From positions 39,593,357 through 39,657,356 of the forward strand of contig JARWKL010000005.1 in assembly GCA_029961685.1 (NCBI GenBank): a stretch of 64,000 nt of DNA, in the 5' to 3' direction. The notes below the pieces were generated by a model that saw only the letters and a list, made by a program, of their open reading frames with translations, did no database searches and was not told the origin of the DNA. Within the stretch, counting starts at the first letter, position 1; every line of letters begins with the position of its first letter. Shown here in pieces: positions 36,595 to 47,560 of the stretch. This DNA comes from Aristolochia californica. Its lineage: Eukaryota; Streptophyta; Magnoliopsida; Piperales; Aristolochiaceae. The position numbers and the translations under genes were made by a program.

Positions 36595-36845
36595 GGATTT
36601 AGGGTTACAGTTTAGGGTCTAAATTCTTGATTCGGGTTAGGGTTTATTTTTAGGGTTTGGTGCTCGTTATTTAAGGGACCTAGAATTAGGGTTTAGGGTT
36701 TATGGTTAAGGATTTATGGTATTATTAGGGATTAGGGTTTTTAAAGTTTTGGGGGTTTTGTGTTTTTAAGCTCTAGAGTTTTTTGGGTTTGGGGTTTGGA
36801 ATTAGGGTGTAGGGTTTAGGGTTTAAGGCTTTTAAGGTTTATGGT
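36595..36845 (+). repeat. Degenerate telomere-like repeats
   Basis: Many near-copies of the plant telomere unit TTTAGGG on the plus strand, e.g. GATTTAGGGTTACAGTTTAGGG at the start and TAGGGTTTAGGGTTTA near the end, interspersed with degenerate units. The array is too diverged to be a chromosome end. Confidence 0.75.
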
Positions 36846-36848
36846 GCA

Positions 36849-36995
36849 ATGGATGATACAGACAACGACGATTGCGAAAGTCTTGAGGATGAGGGTAGCC
36901 AAGTAACAAGCTTTCGGAGGCAGCGTCCATTAGAATCCACAAGAGCTGCACAATTTCGAAATGCCATATTGACTTCCATGTGGTACGATAAATGA
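36849..36995 (+). pseudogene. Short broken ORF, possibly the N-terminus of a transposon protein
   Basis: It starts MDDTDNDDCESLEDEGSQVT, has RQRPLESTRAAQFRNAILTS, and stops after MWYDK (48 aa). The acidic start and an AAQFRNAI-SMW-like segment resemble N-termini I associate with PIF/Harbinger-related plant transposon proteins, but the match is weak. Confidence 0.25.
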
Positions 36996-37900
36996 TGGTT
37001 GTATCTTATTACTTTTGAACATGTGTCGTTCATATGTACTAAACTTGTGACTTGATGATTTTTATATTAAAGGCACAAACTCGTTATTTGAATAATCTTT
37101 CTTTTAGGTTATTAATAAAGTTGTATATGTAATTATTTAATATTTTTTTCAATTTTATTACTATATTAAACTTCATATTTAAGTCTCAGGTAAATAAAAT
37201 ATAATTAAAGTATGCAATTGATTAATTAATTATTTTTAATTTTGTCAAAATATATTATTAATTAATACCATGTAAAAAATCTATCTTATGTTATTAATAT
37301 AAAATTTTTTATTTATTAATCATATTTATTTTTTATTTACTCTATTGTATTAGTGATTTAATAGTGGTAATTAAAATATTGTTAACTCAAGCACTTGGTT
37401 TAATTAACTCATTTTTATAATTAATAAAATCAATGGTTTTAAATTTAATGGAAAAATATTTTTAATTAATAATATGTAAAAATATATAGTGTGTTAAAGT
37501 TAGTATTTGATAGATTTTTCCTATTTAATCTTGACTTTTTTATGTTAAAGAGCACCATATATTATCAATAAATTAATAACTTAAATGTATTATATTCATT
37601 TATATTATTTTTAACTTTATTTAATTATTTTTTATGATTAATCATGTGCACAGTTAATTGACTCACGTAATTATTGTATTAATGTACAATAAAAAGTAAT
37701 CTTTAACTAATATAATATATAATTAAATTAATTAGTACATTAATATATTTTAGTTATACATTAAATTAGTTATTCGTGTAGTAATAATGTTTATTTTACC
37801 TAATTTAATGTTTAAGTATTATATTTTAATTAAGTATACTTTACAAGTTACTAATTCTCTTATTTTTTGTGTTTTCCTCATTTGGGTGCACTAACACTGG

Positions 37901-38559
37901 AAATTGTTTTCCTGTGGACATGAACTTGTCCACACTAACACCCATTTTGAAGATGAAGATCATGTAGATGCATGAGATGAAGATGAAGATGAAGATCAAA
38001 TTTTATGTTCGTTGACTAACCCCCCCTTAATGAGACCAGTTAATTCATTTTCACTCACTCGACGATACGTTTGCCTCTCGCTCATTCCATGAAGATGACA
38101 CTCTCTCTTATTCGCTCATCATCCATCTACCAGTCGTTGTGCACGTTAATGTGGAAGTTCTTTTTGTCTCTTTGTTAATAGCCTCGAGCCACATCTCTTT
38201 CTCCTTCTCGATTAGTAGGTGGCTGCTAATTCTTATTCTTGGAATTATATATTCTAATCACATTTTTGTTTGTTTTCTGAAACTGCGTGATAGTGGGAAA
38301 CCTGATTTTTTGGGGGAATTGTTTGTGGAGCCTCGTTATTACTAGTGATCCATGAATGTGACTTAATTAGATTAATGCTATTACTGGCCTCCTTTTGTGT
38401 TCACCTGCTAGTATGTTCTTTTACTAGTTCTTTGTTGAGTAAATTCACTTTCGCTCCAACTTCCCTAGTGAAAGTAATCCTAACACTAACAGTCTGTTTG
38501 TGTTCACCCGCAAGTATGCTCTTTCTTTTACAAGTAGATCTTTATATCATGAATTTTTC
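37901..38559. other. Intergenic DNA, no recognisable gene
   Basis: GTGTTCACCTGCTAGTATG at about 38398 and GTGTTCACCCGCAAGTATG at about 38499 are a short diverged direct repeat about 100 bp apart. Nothing else is evident. Confidence 0.35.
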
Positions 38560-39850
38560 AATAAAAACATAAATGAAACTCATGAACATACCTCTTTACA
38601 TGGCGTCAATTTCCAGCATACGGCATTTATCGTCTCCGACGAACAGAGTGAACGGCGTTATCTCATGTATCACAGAGGCTCGTCGATGGCAACATTCAGG
38701 CATGCCTCTACTAGACCAAACCCCCTCTTATAGCCTCCTCTCCATCAAAGGAGACCACCAAACCGACGGGAAATTGTAAGGTTGTAACCGACGACCACCT
38801 TCAATGGAAAACCAACGACAGACGGGTCACTTAAGTGACGGTTCGTGAACCGTCTAGGTGACGATTCATGAACCGTCTTACATTCTCCCACTTGACCCAT
38901 ACGCCTACTGAATATGTATCAATGATTATTGATACATCTTCAAGAATATTTTCCATAGATATAATATCCTTATACTCAACAAATTACATGAATCGTAGCG
39001 GTAAGTCCTTTAGAGCCAGTATTACCTTCCACGTATTACAATGCAACTGTCTCCTTTGAATGAGAACCTTATGTGGCACATTTCTTTATGAATGAACTTT
39101 TATAATGCTCATTCTGGATCATCTTATATTGTCATTCTCTAAACTTTATGTATACAACCAAATAAGAGAAGACACAAATGAACTTAATGGAGCTATTCAT
39201 TGACAAAATTGCGATACAAACATAAAGTGAATCTCAATTATAGAAATTACTTAATAGAACTGAGTCTCATATGTTCAACATGTCCCTTATAAGCAATGGA
39301 TGGTAGACCTTTTGTCAACGGATTAACAATCATTAATCCGGTGCTGATGTGTTCCACAACACTTTGTTTGCTTTGACATGTTCTCAAATATTTAAAAACT
39401 TTATCAATATGCTTACTACGACTTTCGCTCTTATTGTTCTTGGCCAAAAACATTGATGCGGAATAATCACAGTAAATCCTTATTGGCTTAGAAATTGTGT
39501 CAACAATTTCAAGCCCTGAAATAAAACTCCTCAACCATATAGCCTATGATGATGCTTCAAAACATGCTATAAACTCTGCTTTTGTAGTAGAAGTAGTAAT
39601 CAAAGATTGTTTTGCACTTCTCCAAGAAATGGTTCCTCCATATAATAAGAAGACGGATCCTGATGTCGACTTTCTCGAATCAAGGAAGCCAGCAAAATTA
39701 GAGTCTGAATATCCAATCACTTCCAGATGATCAAATCGTCTGTACGTAAGCTTGTAGTCATTAGTCCGCTGAAGATATCGCATGACTTTCTTTGCAGTTT
39801 TCCAATGGTCCAAACCAGGATTACTTTGATATGTGCCCAACATTCCTACT
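38560..39850 (-). mobile_element. 3' end of a minus-strand Ty1/copia element with LTR
   Basis: On the minus strand from 39843 the copia RNase H region reads MLGTYQSNPGLDHWKTAKKV, YLQRTNDYKLTYRRFDHLEV, IGYSDSNFAGFLDSRKSTSG, ISWRSAKQSLITTSTTKAEF and, in the next frame, RIYCDYSASMFLAKNNKSES with LTKGLPSIAYKGHVEHMRL. A frame change at about 39535 and substitutions show it is dead. The polypurine tract (GTGGGAGAA, minus strand, 38891-38883) abuts an LTR starting TGTAAGACGG at 38882. The LTR's outer end is not clear (about 38560). The element is cut abruptly at about 39850, so RT, integrase and gag are missing. Confidence 0.8.
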
Positions 39851-40372
39851 ACATACGCACTGTTGTCGCCGTGAAAGAAGAAGACGTTGTCGTCGCCGTT
39901 AATGAAGAAGATGATGTTTGCCTTTCTCTTCAGTCTTCGCTGTCACCCGAACTCCGACAGAACTCTCGAAAGCCATTGCCGCTGAACCACCTTCCAGTGA
40001 TCTGCACCAGCGTCGCAGACAGAGAAGACGAAGGTGATAGTTTTAATTTTTATCTAAACATAGGAACTATTGTTCCTTTATTTTATTTTATTTTCTGCCG
40101 AGCATGATTCAGATTCAGATCGGATCGAGACCCAAAACTGATTCAACCTAACAGACCAGACCAAAATCCAGATCTGGACTCGGACCGAGACTGAGACCCC
40201 CAAAAAATGAGTCAACCCAACAGATCAGTCCAAAATCCAAACCAGGTCAACCCAGCGGTAGACGAAACCAGAATCAAAGACCCAAACTGGGTCAACCCAG
40301 CTATATGAAGCGAACCAGACCAATTCTTTGGGTGTTTTATTTTATTTTGATCATCGTCAATCTCCCTGCATC
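39851..40372. other. Leader-like sequence before the plus-strand copia gag
   Basis: GC-richer than its surroundings, with a rhythmic GGTCAACCCAGC/GACCAAAATCCA pattern at 40130-40310. No LTR or primer-binding site is visible in it. It may be the 5' leader of the copia element that starts at 40373, or host DNA at the junction with the truncated element on its left. Confidence 0.3.
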
Positions 40373-43300
40373 ATGGTGAAGGAATCAACACCGATTATTC
40401 ATATTCAATCCAAAAACTTTGGTTTTACAACCAGCGTCATTCTTACGGAAGTTAACTACGACGTTTGGTCCTAGATCAATGAGATACAAATTGCAGGACG
40501 TGAGAAGCTTGAATATATTATGGGGGAAAACACAAATCCCAAAATAAACTGATGCTTCCTATACAAAGTGGTACGCTAAAAATCAAAGGGTCAAGGGGTA
40601 GTTGCTAACCTCTATGTCACCAAATATTATAAAGCGGTATATTCCTTACGTACCACACGCAAAATCGGGAATGCTCTGGTCAAAGATTTCTACAATGGGT
40701 CAGATGAATTTCATTAAATCATAGAGTTTTCTCCACCAAACAGACTAGTTGCCCTCTGCCAACATATTATGGTGATCTTGTGGAAAATTTCCAAGAACTT
40801 GATCATCATGACAAAATTATAATGAAAGATCCTGATGATATTATCGCCTATAGAAAATTTGTTGAAAGATTGTGTGTACACATTTTCTTAAACAAATTTG
40901 ATGCAAATTTGAACAAATCTGAGGCAAAATTCTCAGAAAGGGCCCGTTATTAGATCTTGAAGAAACCTATGCTTACGTACATCGTGACTCCGTTCGTAGA
41001 ACCACTTTAAATGTTGACGTTGATCGTGTAGAGTCATCTACAATGGTGGCACGTCGAGCTAAGCCTAAAATAGCTCGACCAACTGGTCCTACCAGTGATC
41101 AAAACTGGGCATCAGGATCCCAGAATCGCAACTATGAGATTGGAGCAGCAAAACCAGAGCATATTTGTACTCACTATGGTGAGATTGGGCATACAAAGAC
41201 AAGATACTATGAACTTATTGGGTATCCAGAATGGTGGGATCCTACCAAAGCACCTCGCAAACGAAACTCTAAACCAAATAATCATGTTTTTGTTGCAATA
41301 GAAGAACCTCCACCTCTCACACAACTGAGGATGCATCAATTTTAATTGCTACATCTGGCAAGGTTTTTAATACTTCTATTCCTAGTAGAAAAAGTGAATG
41401 GATAATTGACTTCTGGTGCTATTGATCATATGATCTTTGACAATCATCGTGTTAAAATTATGAAACCATCTGAATAACATATCGTATCTACATCAAATGA
41501 TATTCCCTCTCACGTTATTGGAGAAGGTTCCATCACCCTCACTGAAAATCTGAGTCTTGATTCTATATTAGTTGTTCCAACCCTCAATCATAATTTATTA
41601 TTAGTGGCTCAAATAACTCTCACTCTGCATTGTATTGTGATCTTTTTGCCAAACCTTTGTGTTTTTAAGGACATTCGAAATTGGAGGACAAGTGTTTATG
41701 GTACTAGAAGGGAGAAGCTCTATTATCTTGATCTGAAGCTAGAGAGTTCTCATCAATTAGCTCAAGCATTCTTCGTGAATAAATCTGCAGATTCTGAAAT
41801 TTGGTTATGGCATAAACGGTGATTATCTACGTTGATGTATGGCGTCTGGTGATAAATGGTGGTTTGTTTTCTTTATTGATGATCACACCCGTATGACTTG
41901 GATTTGCTTAATGAAATAAAAAATTGAAGTTAGTTCATTGTTCAAACAATTTCACAGAAAGATAGGCACTCAATACTATTCTACAATACAAACTCTCTGA
42001 AGTAACAATGGTGGAGAATTTTTTAATCAAGGTTTGAAAGAATATCTAGATGATCATGGTATTACTCATCAAACTACTTGTTTGTACACCCTTCAACAAA
42101 ATGGGGTTACAGAGCAAAAGAATCGCCATCTTCTTGAGGTTGTCTGTGCTTTCTTGTTTGAAGCGTATATGTTAGCTAGTTACTGGGGTGAAGCCATCAC
42201 AACTGCAGTTTATCTTATCGACCGAATACCCTCGAGTGTGTTACAATTTCAGACTCCCTTGAGTGTTCTTCATGAAACCATAAGTTCACCTGCTGCGCCG
42301 AATCTGCCACATAGAGTTTTTGGGTGTGCAGCCTTTGTTCATCTTCATAAGCCATTGAGAAATAAATTGGAACCCCGAGCTCTCAAGGGTGTCTTTGTTG
42401 GCTATGATCAACATCAGAAAGGCTATCATTGTTATCATCCTCCCTCTCGCAAATTGTATGTCATTCTTGATGTCGTATTTCACGAAGATAACGTGTATTA
42501 TTCTACTCCCAAGTCTTCAATTCAGGGGGAGAACAAGATTGAATTGCAGACCCTTGATCATCATTTAGACACCTTGGATACTACAAGTGGTAAGTATTCA
42601 GATTATAGTAGTGAACATCAAAATGATACAAATGAGCATGATTCGTAGGATGGAGACAAACAAGACCAAATGGAAGTGATGCAACTAGAGTCTCATCCGA
42701 CATCTTCCCCCCTTCATAATGTACCAGTGGATCAATTACTTTCTGAGTTCGAGTCCATGTCTGAGCCTCAAGTAAGTTCTGAAACTCAACTAAGAGTGCT
42801 ACCTCATCGAACCACAAGAGAAAAACCTAGAGTCAATTATGAACCTCTTCTCACCTCAAAATCTCAGTGTCCCATACATAATTTTGTGTCTTATCATAGA
42901 TTGTCAAAGGCAACTGAAGTATTTTTGAATCAATTATCTGCTATATCTATTCCTAATAGTGTGTAGGAAGCTTTGAAATATCCTAAGTAGAAAGAAGCAA
43001 TGAATTTAGAAATGAGGTCCCTCCAAAAGAATTCAACATGGGAAGTGGTTGACCTACCTGTAGGAAAGACACCAGTCAGATGCAGGTGCATATTTACCAT
43101 TAAATATAAAGCCAATGGCACCATTGAAAGGTTCAAAGCAAGGCTTGTCGCCAAAGGATATACTCAAACATACAAGATTGACTACATGGAGACATTCGCA
43201 CCAGTGGCCAAAATCAATAATGTTTGAATTCTACCATCTCTGGTTGTGAATTTTGATTGGCCCTTATATCAGTTTCATGTTAAAAATGCATTTTTGCACG

Positions 43301-44395
43301 AAGATTTCCAAGAAGAAGTATATATAGAATTATCTCCTGGATGTATTATACAAACCAAAGGATGCAAACAAGTATGTAAACCAAGGAAATCTCTATATGG
43401 TTTGAAGCAATCCCTGAGGGTGTGGTTTGGAAGGCTCACCAATTTTATTAAATCTATCGGATACAAGCAAACAACTCAGATCATACTCTCTTTCTAAAAT
43501 CCAACAAGGAAGTAATCACAACTCCTATTGTGTATGTTGATGATATGATAGTAATTGGGAATGATCCAGAAGAAAAGAAAGCATTGCAAAGTCATCTTGC
43601 CAGAGAATTTGAAATGAAAAATTTTGGCTACTTAAAATATTTTATTGGTATTGAAATGTCAAGATCGAAGGAAGAAATTTTTCTATCTCAACGATAATAT
43701 GTTTTGGACTTGTTGAAGGAAATTGGTATGACAACATGTAGTCCAGTCTGTACTCCCATGGAAGAAAATCTAAAACTGGGAACATTTAGATCAAGTCCCC
43801 CCTAATAAGGAACGTTATCATAGACTAGTCTGGAGGTTAATGTATCTTGCACATGCCAGACCAATTTTAGCTTATGTACTCAGTGTGGTTAGTCAATTTA
43901 TGCACTCTCCAAGTGAAGAACATATGAATGTTGTCAATCGTATCTTGCGCTACTTGAAATCATCTCCAGGGAAAGGAATTTGGTCACTTGGAGAAGTAAA
44001 AAAAAGAGGTGGTGGCTAGATCATCAGTTGAAGCCGAATAAGGGGAATGGCCAAGGCAATATGTGAATTATTATGGATAAAGAATATGATGCAGGAACCC
44101 AGTAAGGTAGCATGTGATATTGCCCACAACCCAGTCCAACATGATAGATCTAAACACATTGAAGTTGATATGCACTTAATCAAGGAAAATCTAGAAGAAG
44201 GAATCATTGAAGGCGCTCATGTTCGGTCTCAAGATCAGCTTGCCGATGTGCTAATCAAGGCAATGTCTTACCGAGCCTTTAACAATTTTCTTGACAAGTT
44301 AGGCATGAGTGATATCTATGTACCAACTTGAGGGGGACTGTTGAGATTTCCTCTAAGATTTCTTCCCTTACAAGGAAATCCTGTAAATATTCCGT
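40373..44395 (+). mobile_element. Nearly full-length but defective Ty1/copia retrotransposon
   Basis: Domains appear in copia order. Gag starts at 40373 (MVKESTPIIHIQSKNFGF, soon broken by a stop). A zinc-knuckle-like CTHYGEIGHTKTRYY at 41168-41212 has lost later cysteines. A protease relic (WIID) lies near 41400. Integrase runs 41860-42480 (SNNGGEF, YTLQQNGVTEQKNRHLLEVV, VFGCAAFVH). Reverse transcriptase runs 42975-43700 ([49 protein letters not shown]). RNase H runs 43840-44330, with ADVLIKAMSYRAFNNFLDKL at its end. The polypurine tract TTGAGGGGGAC (44328-44338) leads into a 3' LTR starting TGTTGAGATTTCC at 44339. That LTR is split by a solo LTR (44396-45155) and continues to about 45300. 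Many stops and frameshifts interrupt the polyprotein. No 5' LTR is seen. Confidence 0.88.
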
Positions 44396-45155
44396 TGTTA
44401 CGGTCCCGGTTCATGGATCGAGTAACACGGCGTGGGATCTGAGGCTCCAGCACTATGAGTGTGTTGTTGGACTCGGTACGGTCAGAGAAAACCCTTTTCT
44501 TGACCACGGCAAAGACGGTTTCACTCCTCTTCTTGATGTTGCTCATGCTAGGATTGTAGTCCTAGCTTGGGTAGCCCTTGGCCTACGTTGGGAAGCTCCT
44601 TCCTAGCTTCTTTTGGACTCAATGCTAGAAAGAGACTTGCTTGATGCTGCTCGCGATGTAGGAGATGAAATCTCTCAATTCTGGCTCGGTAAGAGAGGGG
44701 AAAGCTTTCTCTTCTTGCTGGTGATGGAGAGGAGGCTGAAGCCTCTCTTTGAACGTGGAAAAGGGACAGAAAGTCTCCCTCCCTTGCTCGGTATGAATCA
44801 ATGGAGAATGGGTCAAGAGTGATGGTGGGATATGCAGATTTTTTAGGAAAATATATACCTTGATACCTTCAAGGGAGATTTCTAACCCTAGAACTCGTCA
44901 AGGTGAGTCCCAAGCCTATTTAACCTAATTCTCAATGCTTTCCTTTTCTCTATTTCCTTACCCTTTAAATAGGGTTTGACGTCATAAGTGTTTTAGGACT
45001 AAAAATACCCATACTGCCCCTACGAACATAATCCTTACATACTTAATGAAAAATCATACTTAAAGCAATATAAAATATGAATTATAAAACTACTAAACCC
45101 GTTGAGTCATTGTCTTCTCCTTTGAGTGACTCAGTGTGCGATTGAGTCCACAACA
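44396..45155 (-). mobile_element. Solo LTR nested in the copia 3' LTR
   Basis: A 760 bp unit begins TGTTACGGTCCCGG and ends GAGTCCACAACA, i.e. TG/CA ends with short inverted termini (TGTTA/CAACA). The flanking 5 bp are TCCGT (44391-44395) and TCCAT (45156-45160), one mismatch apart, as expected for an aged target-site duplication. The host LTR resumes directly after it. Composition (AAAATACCCATACTGCCCC on the plus strand) suggests minus orientation. It has no internal region, hence a solo LTR left by LTR-LTR recombination. Confidence 0.8.
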
Positions 45156-45299
45156 TCCATAAATCCAGTAATTATGTTTTTTTGTAATCCTTGTAATCAA
45201 TCTTAAACTCTCCATGTATAGTCTATAAAATGGCTATTTAAGCTGACGATGTAAGTAAAATTTACCATTTTATTTGTTGTTTCTATTTATTTTTGCAAG

Positions 45300-46664
45300 T
45301 GAACTTGAGGATGGGATAATATTGGTCGTCCATGGAAGTTATTTTCCTAATGAGTTTTTAAGGGTGGCTAATTAGATCCATTGAGGGTTTCATATGTGTT
45401 GGCCTTCTATTTATGTATCCATTTTACGTGAACTATGGATTGATCTTGTCACATAATTTTATTTTATGTACACCAAATGAATACTTATGTTGTTTTCTTA
45501 TTGTTTGCTAAGCTTTGATAATTGCTATTTTTATTATTAGTTTTTGAAAGTTATTGATTTGGGGAATGTTCAATTGTAGCATTTTCGATTTAGGGAGAGT
45601 CAATAACTTTCTACCTTTAGTAGTAGCTTATTTATTAGAAAAAATTTAAAAGTTAGTAATTCTATACTTGGTGGTTTCCATCTAAGTTACTAGCTAGAAA
45701 TTCCCCCTCTACTCATTATTTTGAACTTAGGAGGTCCCAAAGTAAATGAAAGAAATTTTTGTCCTAGGAGAGTTCCATATGGTGGTGTAACTTACTTTAA
45801 CAAGTCAATGGCTGGTTTAGAGTGTAATAATTAGGGAGATATGTTGTAACCTGGACAGTTTTGGAAGAACTAATACAACTGTCTTTGACTTTGGTTTTCT
45901 TTCTCTTTACTAAGAATGATTTCCTAGTTTTTTTTTCTTACCTCAAGCTAGTTACTCTAATTACAAAACAAAACTCGTAAATTCATGTCCTTCTCTTTGA
46001 ACTTGAAAACTACGAATGTCTTCGAATTGAAGACAGTAGTGACTGGATCATATTCCAACATTGTCCTTCAAACTTAAGTTCTATAATTTTGCGGCATTAT
46101 CTCATCTAGGCTTGAACTTTGGGAAGTAAATATTCTTTTTATTGTTATATTTGTTTGTTTCATGTTGCAAATTCTGGCTTATTTCATACATCTCTTGAAA
46201 TTCTATTGACCATAGCTTATGCTAAACCCCTAATACAACTACCCCACTTTGTAGCGGGTTAGTATGATCTTCCTCCCTAACTGATACCTATAGAGCATCC
46301 ATAATGTGCACCACTTAAATGATTTCCTGAACTGAGACTTTGTCTCCATTGATGTCATCACAAGTACAAGCCACATAGAACTGTTTCAACACAAACAAAA
46401 ACTAAAAAAATAAAAAATACACAAGGAATCAATTGACCAATTTACAAAAAAAAAAATCCAGAGATAATTCTGGAATAAGGGAGATTTATGACACTTATTT
46501 GGAATCTAGAATTAGGAAACAAAAATTTTTAAATAAAAAATTTCAGACTTTGTCAAAAAGGAAACTAAACTCATAATGGGAAAGACTTTGCTTAAGGAAA
46601 CTAATGTAGTGTGTGATCAAATAAAAAAAAACTTTTAAGGAAGGAAAGATACTCAAGTTGGTAT
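45300..46664. other. AT-rich intergenic DNA
   Basis: No gene or recognisable retroelement domain on either strand. Confidence 0.35.
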
Positions 46665-46835
46665 AATCTTGATTAGATTTTGAAAACAAAAAGAAAATTC
46701 AACCAATATTAGCAGACCAAAAAGTGAAGCAAAAAATTCGGCTTAAATTTGGATCTTCACATGCAACATGATACTAACATGACCTTTGATTCTTCCAATG
46801 TAGATATCTTCCTCAAGAAAGATCAGATTGAGAAA
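46665..46835 (+). repeat. Dispersed repeat shared with about 17150-17375
   Basis: Shared blocks include GTGAARCAAAAAATT, GGCTTAAATT, CATGCAAYA and ACATGACCTTNGATTCTTCC. Both copies are on the plus strand. It is probably internal sequence of a retroelement, but no coding is visible. Confidence 0.65.
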
Positions 46836-47244
46836 CAGTTTATTAGGATAGAAAGTATACTCAAGTAGATTCTGAAATATAATTATCAATATAAATCTTT
46901 AGTAATGTTGGTAAAAGTCGTTCAGGAATTTGAGGCTTTATGTTGTGAAACAAAATTTTTCTGCTGCTCAACTTTGATGCTTCAAATGTCGTTTTTTCTT
47001 TCTAGAAAATCTGTTTTCAACGATTCTTTTTGAGTTGGAAACTAGACTCAAATATATTTCTATTGGTATATAATTTGCTATAGGAAACATATGATAAGAG
47101 AGTGAAACATCCAATGGAAAATAGGAATTGGGAAAGAAGTTTGAAACTCCTTTTTTTTTTCCTTTTCTTTTTCTCCTTCTTCTTCTTCTTCTTCTTCCTC
47201 CCTTTCTTCTCCATCTTCTTATCCCTTTCCATCTCAAATCTCTA

Positions 47245-47560
47245 CCCACTCTAATACCATGTTGATTTATAAGGCCAACATATAAACACAAGATAACTCA
47301 AGGGAAGGAGAGAAGATATGAACTCTAGCTCTTAGGAGAGAGGAGGGAAGAAACTAAGGGAGAGAAAGAAGAGGAAAAGAGAGGTGTATGGACAAATTTG
47401 AGCCAAGAGGAATAGGCTTTAATGGCCTACCCCATGCCTTAAGGTTGTATTTATAGTTTTAGGAAGGTGCGTACAATGACTACAGTACCCTTATGGCTAC
47501 ATGTTTCAAAAGGAAAATGACATACACCAACTTACATAATTACCATTTTATGCATCACTA
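47245..47560 (-). mobile_element. 5' LTR and primer-binding site of a minus-strand LTR element
   Basis: The minus strand reads AAATCAACA then TGGTATTAGAGTGGG (47259-47245), a slightly decayed initiator-Met primer-binding site directly after an LTR end. The LTR to its right holds a TATA-like ACTATAAATACAACC (minus) and a CT-rich U5. On the internal side is a (TTC)n tract at 47155-47225. No domains follow; the element is truncated and the outer LTR border is not defined. Confidence 0.6.

Larger units (their letters stand above)
35700..37900 (+). mobile_element. Possible PIF/Harbinger-like DNA transposon remnant
   Basis: GGGCCTATTAGTGCACTCTA starts after CACTAA at about 35700, and GGGTGCACTAACACTGG near 37884 could be a diverged inverted end sharing GTGCACTAA. 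The sequence between has a CT-rich leader, a telomere-like repeat tract, a short broken ORF (36849-36995) and very AT-rich DNA from 37030 to 37860. No DDE transposase domain is visible. This is a tentative grouping; the parts are listed separately. Confidence 0.3.

Noticed and set aside
44328..44822. Plus-strand ORFs of 92 and 69 codons after the copia element
   Set aside because: They lie inside the LTRs (44339-45155) and have no recognised domain.
47155..47291. Lys/Arg-rich ORFs on the minus strand
   Set aside because: Created by a (TTC)n/CT-rich tract next to an LTR primer-binding site.
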